Source of the DNA: Fictibacillus enclensis
Lineage (GTDB): Bacteria; Bacillota; Bacilli; Bacillales; Fictibacillaceae
Direction of reading: 5' to 3'
Length of the DNA: 64,000 bases
NCBI RefSeq assembly: GCF_001457035.1
Contig: NZ_KQ758617.1
Location: 1,488,001-1,552,000, forward strand
Position numbers and translations under genes: made by a program. The notes under the pieces were generated by a model, which made no database searches, had not been told where the DNA came from, and was given only the letters and a program-made list of their open reading frames with translations. Shown here one piece after another: positions 8,918 through 18,146 of this stretch. Positions within the stretch are counted from its first letter, which is position 1, and the number at the start of each line of letters is the position of its first letter.

Positions 8918-9170
8918 ATGAAAGGGTAGCACCCTTGAACAAGAAGGGTCAATTACCATTTACATAAAATAGAAAAAATGAATCGTATTACATATTTATT
9001 CAGGCACATGTTGGATGAATATGGTAGATTTGTTGCATGTACGAAATCGTTTATCGATAAAAAGCATGAGGAAGTTCTGCCTAGTGAATGAAAAGAGGTT
9101 TTCTCCACTTTCACAGGGAATATAAAGCGTGGATGAATCTTTAAAAAGGATGAAAAAGGAGAGTGGGAGG

Positions 9171-9653
9171 ATGGATGTATTCCTAAGTCAGTATGATTGG
9201 ATCAGGCGCACCCGGGAAACTTTATTTCGTTATTGCGAAACGTTACCTTATGAAGATTATGTAAAAGAGGTAGAAGCATTTGGCGGAGATTCCATTCGAA
9301 ATTTGCACGCTCATGTAGCGGACTGTTACCAGACCTGGCTCGGAATTCGGGCACTTGAAAAGCAGTTTTCCGAAATTAACCCACAGACCATTCACAGTGT
9401 ACAAGATATGCGAGAGATTTTTGCAAAAACAGATGATTTGGTTCTTGAATTTCTTCAAGAATTTAAAGAAAATGGCGACAAAAACATTCAAATCACCAGG
9501 AATGGAGAATCCTGGAATGTAACGGTATTATGGCTGTTTACGCACACGGCCACTCACGAGTTTCATCATAAAGGACAGATTGTAAAAATCGGCAGACAGC
9601 TCGGGTATATTCCGCCGGACACAGATCTCATAGAAGAATTCATTCCTAGTTGA
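9171..9653 (+). CDS. DinB-family protein
   Basis: A 160-residue four-helix-bundle protein of the DinB/YfiT superfamily, metal-dependent enzymes often using small thiols. Three histidines expected for the metal site are visible: one in LHAHVADCYQTW near residue 45 and two in THTATHEFHHKGQI near residues 128-136, the latter being the family signature. ATG 9171 is preferred over the frame opening at 9129: it follows AAAGGAGAG, and the family starts at a Tyr-Asp-Trp helix (SQYDWIRRTRE). The stop overlaps the region before the methyltransferase pseudogene, so the two were probably co-transcribed. Confidence 0.85.
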   Translation: MDVFLSQYDWIRRTRETLFRYCETLPYEDYVKEVEAFGGDSIRNLHAHVADCYQTWLGIRALEKQFSEINPQTIHSVQDMREIFAKTDDLVLEFLQEFKENGDKNIQITRNGESWNVTVLWLFTHTATHEFHHKGQIVKIGRQLGYIPPDTDLIEEFIPS

Positions 9654-9679
9654 CAATTTTCCTGGAAGGAATGGGTAGA

Positions 9680-10291
9680 GTGAATAAAAAGCTGATTAAA
9701 AAATTTAACCGCCAGGCTGAGACTTACGACCGACTGAGGGAAAAACAATTCCAAAAAAAGTGGAGAGAAAAATTAATTGGGGAGGCTAGAGGACATGTGC
9801 TGGAACTGGCGGTGGGCGCAGGAGGGAACTTTCCGTTTTACAGGCTGGAAGAGATTCATACCATCACTGCAGTAGATTTCAGCCCGGAGATGCTTGGAAA
9901 AGCAGAAGAGGCTGCTCAGCACTAACATCTTCCAGTAAAATTTATTGAGAGCGACATTGAAGAGCTGGCTTTTGAAAAACAACAGTTTGATACGGTTGTT
10001 TCTACTCTTTCATTTTGTGGTTATTCCAATCCTGTACGAATCCTTGAAAACGTAAGTACATGGTGTAAACCACATGGACAAGTATTGCTGCTGGAACATG
10101 GAATCAGCTCTAATTTATTCGCCTCGACTTTACAAAGAGCTTTGAATCCTTTGGCTGTTAAAACGGTGGGCTGCCATCAAAATCGTAACATTATGGAGCT
10201 GCTTAACCGCTCGCCTTTAGAAATTCAGAAAGCAGAACATCATTGGCTGGATGTCTTTCATCTTATTTGGGCCACGCCACGAAAGGAATAA
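9680..10291 (+). pseudogene. SAM-dependent methyltransferase broken by in-frame TAA
   Basis: Class I methyltransferase (UbiE/Methyltransf_11 type). Motif I is VLELAVGAGGNFPFY and the acidic end of strand 2 is ITAVDFSPEM. TAA at 9923-9925 stops translation after about 81 codons, yet the same frame continues without shift through FIESDIEEL, STLSFCGYSNP and LLLEHG to TAA at 10289-10291. One nonsense change therefore separates it from an intact gene of about 204 codons. The likely start is GTG 9680 (AAGGA nine bases upstream). Confidence 0.85.
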
Positions 10292-10303
10292 GGAGTGAAC
10301 CAT

Positions 10304-10380
10304 ATGAAGATGGCAGTAGGCAGACACCTGTAACATTGTTTCAAAACCTAAAGGATGCTTCAGTCGGAGAAGAACTATAA
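10304..10380 (+). other. Frameshifted small ORF remnant
   Basis: ATG 10304 follows AAGGAGTG but the frame stops after 9 codons; a one-base shift near 10322 would continue it as TPVTLFQNLKDASVGEEL to TAA at 10378. Probably a relic of a short gene downstream of the methyltransferase. Function unknown. Confidence 0.3.
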
Positions 10381-10385
10381 TAATA

Positions 10386-10425
10386 CCAAAGAAAACTGGC
10401 CTAAAAGTTGGCGAGTTTTCTTTGG
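10386..10425. terminator. Hairpin between convergent transcripts
   Basis: Perfect 12-bp arms CCAAAGAAAACT / AGTTTTCTTTGG around a 16-nt loop, between the methyltransferase relic (+) and the gntR gene (-). The A- and T-rich arms would supply a U-rich 3' side in both directions. Confidence 0.6.
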
Positions 10426-10493
10426 CAATATGCCATATATGATGTAAAAGGGTTGATTTACTCGTTTTTTAACCTTCTATCTGTTACTCAAGA

Positions 10494-11222
10494 TTAGTTA
10501 TAATATCTCTCCATAACAAACTTTGAACGATCTCCTCGTACAACGCTGGCAGAAAATTCGATTGGCAATTCCTTTGAGGAATAAGTGATCGATTCCAGTA
10601 AAAAAGACGGGGAGCCTGCTGGGATGTTCAACAGTTCACTCATGGCTTCATTGGTTAGAATGGGCTCGATGGATTCCACTGATCGGTGGATTTCAATCTC
10701 AAATTTGCTTCTTAACAATTGAAACAAAGAACCCGAACAATCTTCCTGCATCAAACCTGGTGCAACCTTCCAAGGGATAAAAGAGGTGGAATGCTGAAGA
10801 GGTTCTGTTCCGCCATGACGTAAGCGTACAAGTTTGATGACTGGATCCTCTTCATCTATCTCAAGAGCCTGGGCTAAAGAATAATAGGCGGGGATGACTT
10901 CCAATGTAAGGACTTTTGAAAAAGACACCAGGCCGGCATCTTTCATCTGCTCTGAAAAACTCTTCATATTTTGAGAAAGTGCCTCATTGATTTTCGGCTT
11001 TGAAACAAAAGTTCCCTTTCCCTGAATACGATGAATTTTGCCGTCGATTTCAAGTTGTTGCAGTGCCAGACGGATCGTGGTTCGGCTGACATCAAACATC
11101 CGGCATAATTCGGATTCAGTGGGAAGTTGGCTTCCAATTTGATACGTTTCGTTTTTTATCAGTTCCAAAAGCTTTTCTTTAATTAAATAATATAAGGCAG
11201 TTCCAGGGCTTCTATTTATCAT
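10494..11222 (-). CDS. GntR-family (HutC/UTRA) sugar-operon regulator
   Basis: A 242-residue regulator with an N-terminal winged helix (about residues 10-75; LPTESELCRMFDVSRTTIRL and GKIHRIQGKGTFVSKP are typical GntR signatures) and a UTRA ligand-binding domain (about 95-240), which in relatives binds sugar phosphates or amino sugars. It is transcribed away from the sugar operon starting at 11493 with a 270-bp shared promoter region containing a TTTGT/ACAAA-type inverted repeat, so it most likely represses that operon until the imported or phosphorylated sugar binds. Confidence 0.9.
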   Translation of the reverse strand: MINRSPGTALYYLIKEKLLELIKNETYQIGSQLPTESELCRMFDVSRTTIRLALQQLEIDGKIHRIQGKGTFVSKPKINEALSQNMKSFSEQMKDAGLVSFSKVLTLEVIPAYYSLAQALEIDEEDPVIKLVRLRHGGTEPLQHSTSFIPWKVAPGLMQEDCSGSLFQLLRSKFEIEIHRSVESIEPILTNEAMSELLNIPAGSPSFLLESITYSSKELPIEFSASVVRGDRSKFVMERYYN

Positions 11223-11421
11223 ATTCTCACTCCGATTTATCTCTCCTACCTGAATAGTGTATACATATGTTACAACAAATTTGTGAATTTATACAATTTA
11301 TTTAATAGTAGAATTTTTACAAAAATATTCTGTTTTCCCAGCAACTGTCGTTTTTATGCAATTAACGCTATCAAAATCCTTAAGAATTGCTTTATGTAAT
11401 CTAAATATTTAGAAAATTCAG

Positions 11422-11470
11422 TTGACAAGAGATTATAAATCCAATAGATTTGTAGTAACAACACAACAAA
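11422..11470 (+). promoter_or_regulatory. Promoter and candidate GntR operator of the sugar operon
   Basis: TTGACA (11422-11427), 17-bp spacer, TAGATT (11445-11450). An inverted repeat TTTGTAGT (11449-11456) / ACAACAAA (11463-11470), one mismatch, covers the end of the -10 and the start point, a repressor position. A related ACAACAAATTTGT sequence lies at about 11272-11284, nearer the divergent regulator gene. Assignment to the GntR protein is inferred from position. Confidence 0.6.
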
Positions 11471-11492
11471 TTGAGGAAAGGAGGAAAATGTT

Positions 11493-12404
11493 ATGACATA
11501 TGATGTACTGGTAGAGGGCATCATTTCCACGGATGTTATTTTTTCATCCATTCCCAAAATGCCGAATCCTGGAGAAGAGGTCTATTGCGGATCGTTTGAA
11601 TTTACCTGCGGTGCAGCCTATAACACGGCAGTCGCTCTTTCGAGACTAGGGCTGAAGGTGGCAGTCATCGGCCCAATTGGCAATGACTTTCTTAGTCAAT
11701 TTATGAAAGAGAGTTTGGAGGCGGAAGGTGTTTCCACCTCTCTCATGTTACAAGTTGATCAACCTCTTCGTTGTTTATCTGTTTGCATCAATTATGGCGG
11801 AGACCGATCGTTTCTCTCTTTTCAGGACAGCGTTGAAAAACTAAACCTTGCTGATTATGCGTGTTCTGTAATTGAAAACACAGAAGCAAAGGTCTTACAT
11901 ACTTCGGCAGGAAGAGGTAACAAAGGGGTCATTGAAAAGGCCAAAACCAAAGGAATGTTGATCTCTTTGGATGTCGGCTGGGATGAGGAATGGCTGCAGG
12001 ACGACCAATTGAATGAGCTCCTTAAAATGGCCGACATCTTTACACCTAACCAAAAAGAGGCAGAAACAATAACAGGGATTAAAAATCCTTATGAAGCCAT
12101 TGAAAAGCTGGGTAAACATAACACCTCCATCGTTATTAAACTGGGAGAGCTCGGTGCATTGATGCGACAAAATCACACCATCAAAAAAATAGCCGGTTAT
12201 CAATGTGTGGCCATTGATACAACAGGGGCTGGAGATGTTTTCTCTGCCGGCCTGTTGGCAGGGATACTAAAGGGATGGTCTTTAGAGGATTCCGTAAAAT
12301 TAGGCAATTACTGCGGCAGCTGCTCTGTTCAAAGTTTGGGAGGAGCAACCAGCAGTCCAAGCTGGCAACAAGTACAAAAGGATTTTTTGGAACCTATAAA
12401 ATAA
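11493..12404 (+). CDS. PfkB-family carbohydrate kinase
   Basis: A 303-residue ribokinase-fold sugar kinase. The C-terminal PfkB signature with the catalytic aspartate is DTTGAGDVFSAGLL and the N-terminal substrate region includes GGDRSF and GNDF. It is the first gene of the sugar operon, 16 bases before the first GH4 gene, so it probably phosphorylates a monosaccharide released by the GH4 enzymes or a derivative. ATG 11493 follows GAAAGGAGG. The exact substrate cannot be read from sequence. Confidence 0.88.
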   Translation: MTYDVLVEGIISTDVIFSSIPKMPNPGEEVYCGSFEFTCGAAYNTAVALSRLGLKVAVIGPIGNDFLSQFMKESLEAEGVSTSLMLQVDQPLRCLSVCINYGGDRSFLSFQDSVEKLNLADYACSVIENTEAKVLHTSAGRGNKGVIEKAKTKGMLISLDVGWDEEWLQDDQLNELLKMADIFTPNQKEAETITGIKNPYEAIEKLGKHNTSIVIKLGELGALMRQNHTIKKIAGYQCVAIDTTGAGDVFSAGLLAGILKGWSLEDSVKLGNYCGSCSVQSLGGATSSPSWQQVQKDFLEPIK

Positions 12405-12420
12405 ATCAGGAGGATGAATC

Positions 12421-13815
12421 ATGAAACTGACCATATTAGGCGGAGCCGGGATGAGGACTCCCTTATTGATTGAAGGCTTGTTTAAACAAAATGATCTTCA
12501 TTTTAAAGAAGTCACTCTCTTTGATGTAGATGAGGAAAGGTTATCTGTTATGGGAGGCATTTCTCGATTTCTCGTGGACAAATACCAAGGAGATTTTATT
12601 CTTTCATTCACCACCGATATCAAGGAAGCGGTACGAGGTGCGGATTTTATTTTCTCCGCTATTCGTGTGGGTCAGGAGGAAGGACGCGTCCTTGATGAAC
12701 AAATCGCACTTAAGTATGGAGTGCTTGGCCAGGAAACAACAGGTCCAGGGGGATTTGCCATGGGGTTGCGGACCATTCCCGTCATGCTCGAATACTCCAG
12801 GATTATCTACGAGGAAGCACCGGAAGCCTGGCTTCTTAACTTTACCAACCCGGCTGGTTTGATGGCTCAAGCTCTTACTACATATGGAAAACATAAAAAA
12901 GTAATCGGAATATGCGATGCACATGCCGGGATTAAAAATTCGCTGTGCAAGTTTTTAAAGGTGCCTCATACTGACCTGCAAGTTACTTATTTTGGATTAA
13001 ACCATCTGGGCTGGGTTCCTTCTGTTTATGAGAAAGGTGTGGACCGGCTTCCTGAAATTCTTGATCGTTATGAACACCTATCCCGTATTTCGCATACTTT
13101 CCGTTTCTTTGAACCGGAACTGATCCGTAATATGGGGATGCTGCCCAACGAATATTTGTACTACTTTTATTACGCAGATCAGGCAGTAACAAACATCTTG
13201 CAATCGAATCAAACGAGAGGTGAGCAAATTGTTCAGTTAAACCGCCCGCTTCTTGAAAGAGTGTCAGACCTCGTCCAACAGGACCGTATGGAGGAAGCCT
13301 GGGCTGATTATAAAGGAACACTTGATGCGCGGGGCAGCACGTACATGTCCAGGGAAACGACCGGTCAAATCCATGATGTTCACGAAGAAGAAGATACCGT
13401 TGAACTCTCCTTTGAAGAAGAAGGCTATGAAGGTTTGGCCTTCAACATCATCCGCAGTATTGCAAACAACAAACAGCAAATCTTAACGCTAAACGTGCCA
13501 AACAATGGGACAATCACTCAGCTGCATAACGATGATGTGGTGGAAGTTCCTTGTCTTGTAAATAAAAATGGGTATTTTCCAATTAATATTGGCGACGTTC
13601 CGGATTTTGCCCTTTCATTGATCCATCCGGTAAAAACGTATGAGCGGTTAGCCGTGGAATGTGCAGTAAAGGGAGATTATCAAGCGGGGGTAAATGCATT
13701 GACTGTTCATCCTCTTGTCCCTTCATTTACCTCAGCGAAGGCAATGATGGATGATTATCTGACGGCTCACCAAAAGCATCTGCCACAATTCAGAGATAAG
13801 AATATTAACGTTTAA
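12421..13815 (+). CDS. GH4 glycosidase (NAD+/Mn2+-dependent), copy 1
   Basis: Family 4 glycoside hydrolases split phospho-glycosides by an NAD+- and metal-assisted elimination. This 464-residue protein has the N-terminal dinucleotide loop (LGGAGMRTP), the GH4 signature ETTGPGGFAMGLRTIP, NFTNPAG, and the metal ligands Cys and His in GICDAHAG and GLNHLGW. The Cys-His pair suggests a 6-phospho-beta-glucosidase-like member, but the beginning differs from the usual GGGSSYTPEL seen in the second copy. RBS AGGAGG is seven bases from ATG 12421. It lies between the PfkB kinase and the binding-protein gene. Confidence 0.9.
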   Translation: MKLTILGGAGMRTPLLIEGLFKQNDLHFKEVTLFDVDEERLSVMGGISRFLVDKYQGDFILSFTTDIKEAVRGADFIFSAIRVGQEEGRVLDEQIALKYGVLGQETTGPGGFAMGLRTIPVMLEYSRIIYEEAPEAWLLNFTNPAGLMAQALTTYGKHKKVIGICDAHAGIKNSLCKFLKVPHTDLQVTYFGLNHLGWVPSVYEKGVDRLPEILDRYEHLSRISHTFRFFEPELIRNMGMLPNEYLYYFYYADQAVTNILQSNQTRGEQIVQLNRPLLERVSDLVQQDRMEEAWADYKGTLDARGSTYMSRETTGQIHDVHEEEDTVELSFEEEGYEGLAFNIIRSIANNKQQILTLNVPNNGTITQLHNDDVVEVPCLVNKNGYFPINIGDVPDFALSLIHPVKTYERLAVECAVKGDYQAGVNALTVHPLVPSFTSAKAMMDDYLTAHQKHLPQFRDKNINV

Positions 13816-13874
13816 CAATAGATTACGAGTTTTCCAGCAAAACCCCAAAAAAATGTTTAAAGGGAGGGTCTACA

Positions 13875-15200
13875 TTGAAAAAAGGAAAGGTGCTTTTTCT
13901 TTTAATCTTGATTTTTTCTTTATTGGTCGGTTGCAATGCAGCTCCGCCAACAAGCGGAAAGAAAAACGAGGCAAAGAGTGAAAAGCTGAGCTGGAATAAC
14001 AAAAAAGACCTAAAAGGGGAAGAAATCACCTTATTGTGGGTGAATACAGACGGTGCAAACGGGCCTCGTGGAAAAATTTTAAAAGAGTTTACCAAAGACA
14101 CAGGAATCAAAGTGAAAGAACTAGCGGTGGATTACAATTCCCTGTACAACAAGATCACCACCGCTGTTCTCTCCAATTCGGCGGACATTGATTTGGCAGA
14201 AATGGATACGATTTGGGCCGGGCAGTTCATGGAAGGTGGGATTGCCTATGATCTGGCGGACACCGTACCGAAAGAGGTGCAGAAAAAGTATACGCAATCG
14301 TCCCTAAGCTCCGTCATGTATAAAGACCAGCTGGCCGCTGTTCCATTTTTCTCCAGCACAAAGCATTTCTACTGGAACAAGGAGCTTCTTGCAAAAGCCG
14401 GATATAATTCTCCTCCAAAAACGTGGGATGAATTTCGGGAAATGTCTAAAAAACTGACGAAGAATGGTGTATATGGCTCTGCCTGGTCATGGAAACAAGC
14501 AGAAGGATTAAACTGTGACTTTGTCAGCCTCGTATATGGGTTCGGGGGAAAATTCTTTGATGAAAAAGGAGCGCCTGTTTTCAATAAAGGCGGGGGATTG
14601 AAAGCACTTCAATATATGGTTGATCTCACTCAAAAGGATAAAACCGTTGATCCGGCAAGCTTGCAATGGAGTGAGGATGATGTAAAAAATGCATTTTCCA
14701 CAGGAAAGATCGCCATGATGACGAACTGGGAAGGTATGTATCCCGATTTAAATGATCCATCCAAATCCAAAGTAGTTGATAAAACCGATGTCGGATTAAT
14801 GCCGGGAAATGGGGATGTGAAGTCGGCTGCAGTTACCGGTTCTGAGGGCATTTCTTTAATGAAAGACAGTAAACATAAGCAAGCAGCCCTGGAATTCTTA
14901 AAATGGATGAGCACCAAGAAGTTTCAACTTCCGTTGTTTAAGAATGACGGAATGTATCCTACAACGGAAGGACTATATGACGATCCTGATCTAAAGGCGG
15001 CGGACAAAACAAAAACCGTGGACAAAGTCATGAAGCAATTTGAATATGGACAAAACCGTCCCAATGCTCCAGGTTACGTGGAATGGGCGGATATATTATC
15101 TGCTGAAATCCATGAAGCATTGTTAGGGAAAAAATCTGCGAAAGTGGCATTGGATACGGCAGCAAAAAAAATTAAGAAAGCCATTGAAGAGTCAAAATAA
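13875..15200 (+). CDS. ABC sugar transporter, solute-binding lipoprotein
   Basis: A 441-residue family 1 extracellular binding protein anchored as a lipoprotein: short signal (KKGKVLFLLILIFSLL) and lipobox LLVGC. Start is TTG 13875 with GGGAGGG upstream. The mature domain has motifs of carbohydrate binders (WNKELLAKAGYNSPPKTWDE, then MTNWEGMYPDL). It captures the oligosaccharide for the two permeases downstream. A strong hairpin directly after its stop separates it from them, the usual arrangement for making more binding protein than permease. Confidence 0.92.
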   Translation: MKKGKVLFLLILIFSLLVGCNAAPPTSGKKNEAKSEKLSWNNKKDLKGEEITLLWVNTDGANGPRGKILKEFTKDTGIKVKELAVDYNSLYNKITTAVLSNSADIDLAEMDTIWAGQFMEGGIAYDLADTVPKEVQKKYTQSSLSSVMYKDQLAAVPFFSSTKHFYWNKELLAKAGYNSPPKTWDEFREMSKKLTKNGVYGSAWSWKQAEGLNCDFVSLVYGFGGKFFDEKGAPVFNKGGGLKALQYMVDLTQKDKTVDPASLQWSEDDVKNAFSTGKIAMMTNWEGMYPDLNDPSKSKVVDKTDVGLMPGNGDVKSAAVTGSEGISLMKDSKHKQAALEFLKWMSTKKFQLPLFKNDGMYPTTEGLYDDPDLKAADKTKTVDKVMKQFEYGQNRPNAPGYVEWADILSAEIHEALLGKKSAKVALDTAAKKIKKAIEESK

Positions 15201-15208
15201 TGATCAGG

Positions 15209-15240
15209 AAGCGGTTAGGCACTAACCGCTTCTTCTTTCA
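15209..15240 (+). terminator. Intercistronic hairpin (partial terminator or mRNA stabiliser)
   Basis: Perfect 10-bp stem AAGCGGTTAG / CTAACCGCTT with a 3-nt loop, followed by CTTCTTTC, eight bases after the binding-protein stop and just before the permease ribosome site. The pyrimidine tail is weak for full termination. Confidence 0.75.
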
Positions 15241-15253
15241 AAGGAGGATTGAG

Positions 15254-16177
15254 ATGGAAAAATCGGCTGGTAAGTCAGCGAAATTCAGGCTAATGGGTAA
15301 AAAAAAGAGAAAAGATCTACTTTTTGCTGTGATCTTGCTGTTACCCACCTTCTACATACTCTTTAAAACCTTTTTATTTCCCATTTATCAATCGCTCGTC
15401 TGGAGTATGTATAAGTATCACATGCTGGATGGTTCTGATGTGGTATTTGTAGGATTTAGTAATTTTACAGCATTGTTCAAGAACCATGATTTCTGGACGG
15501 CAACCTATTTTACCGGTTACTTTACCGTCATCTCCACTGTAGCGGAATTAGTACTCGGCTTGTTTAGCGCTTTGCTGCTCAATCAGATGTTCAGGGGAAG
15601 AGTATTTTTCCGGATGATTATCATCATTCCCTGGGCGATGCTGACCCTCGTAAACGGTTTGCTGTGGAAATGGATTTTTCAGCCGGGGAACGGGTCATTT
15701 ACGATTATCCTGAAGAAAATTCATGTGCTTAGCGCAAGTGAAAACCCGTTATGGCTGGCTGATGCACATAATATTATTAATTCCGTGGTGGTTGCCGATG
15801 TCTGGAAAATGACCCCGTTTATGACACTTTTACTTTTGGCCGGCCTTCAGGCAATCCCCTCGACACTTTATGAAGCCGCGATGATGGATGGTGCCGGGTT
15901 TTGGAAAAAGCTTTGGTATGTCACCATTCCTCAGTTGTTTCCCATCCTGATGATTGCCGTTGTGCTTCGTACCATTGCCGCATTTCGCGTTTATGACATC
16001 CTGACCGTTTTCACAGGAGATCCAACCACTTCTATTTCCTACCTGACATTCAACAAGGCATTCCGTTACTTTTATCTCGGTGAAGCTTCTGCCATGGCGT
16101 GGGTTTCAACAGCTATCATTCTCGTATTTATTGTCTTGTATATTCGCATGTTAAAGAAGAATTCCCATGAGGTATAA
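15254..16177 (+). CDS. ABC sugar permease, MalF type
   Basis: A 307-residue inner-membrane subunit with about six helices. The ATPase-contact EAA loop is YEAAMMDGAGFWKKLWYVTI and ends in PQLFP. ATG 15254 with AAGGAGG is chosen; the frame open from 15200 would run through the intercistronic hairpin. It pairs with the next gene. No ATP-binding subunit is encoded in the operon, so a shared MsmX-like ATPase elsewhere is likely. Confidence 0.9.
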   Translation: MEKSAGKSAKFRLMGKKKRKDLLFAVILLLPTFYILFKTFLFPIYQSLVWSMYKYHMLDGSDVVFVGFSNFTALFKNHDFWTATYFTGYFTVISTVAELVLGLFSALLLNQMFRGRVFFRMIIIIPWAMLTLVNGLLWKWIFQPGNGSFTIILKKIHVLSASENPLWLADAHNIINSVVVADVWKMTPFMTLLLLAGLQAIPSTLYEAAMMDGAGFWKKLWYVTIPQLFPILMIAVVLRTIAAFRVYDILTVFTGDPTTSISYLTFNKAFRYFYLGEASAMAWVSTAIILVFIVLYIRMLKKNSHEV

Positions 16178-16191
16178 AAGGAGGGATATTC

Positions 16192-17154
16192 ATGTTTGAA
16201 CCAACGATTGAACAGAGAAGCGTCAAAAATGACATCGCAACGGTTAAAAGGAAATCCAGCTTGTTTAAGGTGAAAAGCACAGATCTGATTTCCCCCTTTT
16301 ACTTGTGGTGCGGCTTAATCCTGCTCGCACTGTTTACATTGGCTCCTTTTGTCTATTTGTTTACGTCTTCCATCAGTAAAACCGAAGAGCTGCTTAGCGG
16401 TCATTTGGTTCCTCACTCTCCCACACTGGAAAACTATTATCGTCTTTTTACGGGTAATGGGGCTGCCGAATTTATTGCAGCCATGAAAAACAGTATCATT
16501 GTGTCCCTGGGCACCACGGTGGGCACACTGATTTTGGCCATTTTTGCTTCGTATGCCTTTTCCAAGGTGATGTTTCCATTTCGCAATTCTGCGTTATTTA
16601 CAGTGCTGGCGATGCAGTTGTTGCCGTCCATCTCGATCATCGCTCCGCTCTATGTCATGATGAGAAATGGAATTTCCATTGCTATCCCATTCACCAATGT
16701 CATATTGTTTCAATCGCCTCCTCTTTTGGACACGGTTTGGTCGTTAATTATTTCCTATACGACCTTTTCACTGCCGTTTGCCATCTGGATCATGACCGGC
16801 TACTTCCAAACCATCCCTAAAGCACTGGAGGAAGCTGCCATTATCGATGGGTGTTCTCGTATGGGAAGCTTGTTTCGGATCATTATTCCCCTTGCCATGC
16901 CCGGAATTGCGGCAACCGCTATTTTTACGCTGCTGTTGGCATGGGATGAATTTATGTTTGCCAGTGCGTTCACTCAATCCTTTGCTTCCAAAACATTGCC
17001 GATCGCTATCCGTGAGTTTATTGGCAAGCACAACATTGATTGGGGACTTATGACGGCTGGGGGCTTTATCGCCTCGCTGCCGCCGGTTCTGGTCTCCGTA
17101 TTTCTTTATAAATATATTGTCGGAGGCCTTGCTGGTGGAGGTGTGAAGGAATAA
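16192..17154 (+). CDS. ABC sugar permease, MalG type
   Basis: A 320-residue second permease subunit: a cytoplasmic N-terminal tail of about 30 residues, six helices, and the EAA loop EEAAIIDGCSRMGSLFRIII followed by PLAMPG. The AAAAGGAGGG ribosome site precedes ATG 16192. Its TAA overlaps the next start (TAATG at 17152-17156), so the kinase gene is translationally coupled to the importer. Confidence 0.9.
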   Translation: MFEPTIEQRSVKNDIATVKRKSSLFKVKSTDLISPFYLWCGLILLALFTLAPFVYLFTSSISKTEELLSGHLVPHSPTLENYYRLFTGNGAAEFIAAMKNSIIVSLGTTVGTLILAIFASYAFSKVMFPFRNSALFTVLAMQLLPSISIIAPLYVMMRNGISIAIPFTNVILFQSPPLLDTVWSLIISYTTFSLPFAIWIMTGYFQTIPKALEEAAIIDGCSRMGSLFRIIIPLAMPGIAATAIFTLLLAWDEFMFASAFTQSFASKTLPIAIREFIGKHNIDWGLMTAGGFIASLPPVLVSVFLYKYIVGGLAGGGVKE

Positions 17155-18146
17155 TGACACACATTGTGATGGGGATTGATGGAGGCGGAAGCAAAACACA
17201 TGCGGTTATTGCCGATCAGTCTGGTAACCTTCTTGGGAAAGGATTTTCAGGATGCTCCAACTACCAGGTGAACGGGATTGAGCAAGCGTTCACCAATATT
17301 CAAGAAGCAGTTGCAACCGCCATGCAGGAGGCCCGGCTTTCAAGCACTGATCTTTCTTTTGTCCAGTATGGACTGGCCGGCGCTGATCGTGAAATAGATA
17401 TTCGAACGCTGAAATCAAAGCTTGCAACCCTGCCTTATAAAAAATGGGACCTGGTATGTGACACCATGGAAGGCTTGCGGCTAGGGAGTGATTCCAATAC
17501 CGGAGTCGTTTTAGTAGCAGGGAGCGGTACAAATGCAGCCGGACGAAACCAGGAAGGGAACGTGGTCCAAACTGGAGGTTTCGGTTATCTTTATGGCGAT
17601 GGACAGGTAGGTGGAAATGCACTTGCGACAGAAGCATTCAGATCGGCGGTGCGTTCCTGGGAGCTTCGGGACATTCCTTCGAGCTTAACCGAACGGATCC
17701 CCCGTTTTCTGGGATTTAATACGATGGAAGAAATGTGGAATCATTTCTTGGATAAGGGGGTAACGAAAGTCGACGGCAGACTGGCGATTGTTCTGCATCA
17801 AGCCGCAATGGATGGAGATCTGCTTTCGATCCGGATATTACAAAACGCCGGCAGCGAGCTGGGCATAGCGGCAAACTCGGTGATCAAGAGACTCGGGAAC
17901 TTGCCTTTACCTATTCCCATCGTTCTAACAGGCAGTGTACTGCAAAAGGGGAAAAATCCTGTAGTATTGGATGCATTAAGAAAGACGATCGAGAATGAGG
18001 GACACGAAATCGAGATGATCATTCCACAAAAGGATCCGGTTTTTGGAGCAGTGTTACTGGCATTTGACCATCTTCATTTGCCGGTTAGTATTGAAATTTT
18101 AAACCGAATGGAAGAAGGGTGGATAAGTTATGAAAAACGGGCTTAA
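17154..18146 (+). CDS. BadF/BadG-type ATPase, N-acetylglucosamine-kinase-like
   Basis: A 330-residue ASKHA-fold kinase. The phosphate-1 motif is MGIDGGGSKTHAVIAD, the adenosine/phosphate-2 region is VLVAGSGTNAAG, and GGFGYLYGDGQVGG is diagnostic for the GlcNAc/glucosamine kinase branch. It starts inside the stop of the permease gene and its end overlaps the second GH4 gene by 17 bases. Coupling between importer and GH4 suggests it phosphorylates the imported amino sugar or disaccharide, giving the 6-phospho substrate GH4 needs. Substrate identity is an inference. Confidence 0.85.
   Translation: MTHIVMGIDGGGSKTHAVIADQSGNLLGKGFSGCSNYQVNGIEQAFTNIQEAVATAMQEARLSSTDLSFVQYGLAGADREIDIRTLKSKLATLPYKKWDLVCDTMEGLRLGSDSNTGVVLVAGSGTNAAGRNQEGNVVQTGGFGYLYGDGQVGGNALATEAFRSAVRSWELRDIPSSLTERIPRFLGFNTMEEMWNHFLDKGVTKVDGRLAIVLHQAAMDGDLLSIRILQNAGSELGIAANSVIKRLGNLPLPIPIVLTGSVLQKGKNPVVLDALRKTIENEGHEIEMIIPQKDPVFGAVLLAFDHLHLPVSIEILNRMEEGWISYEKRA

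Noticed and set aside
8970-9095. 37-codon ORF upstream of nagZ on the + strand (ATG near 8979).
   Set aside because: No ribosome site and it lies in the divergent promoter region of nagZ; likely chance.
5552-10291. Stop-codon reassignment or programmed read-through (TAG in cdaS, TAA in the methyltransferase, TGA in acr3).
   Set aside because: All three stop codons occur once each in genes next to other clear pseudogenes, acr3 also carries a frameshift, and intact genes use all three codons as terminators. Ordinary decay is simpler.
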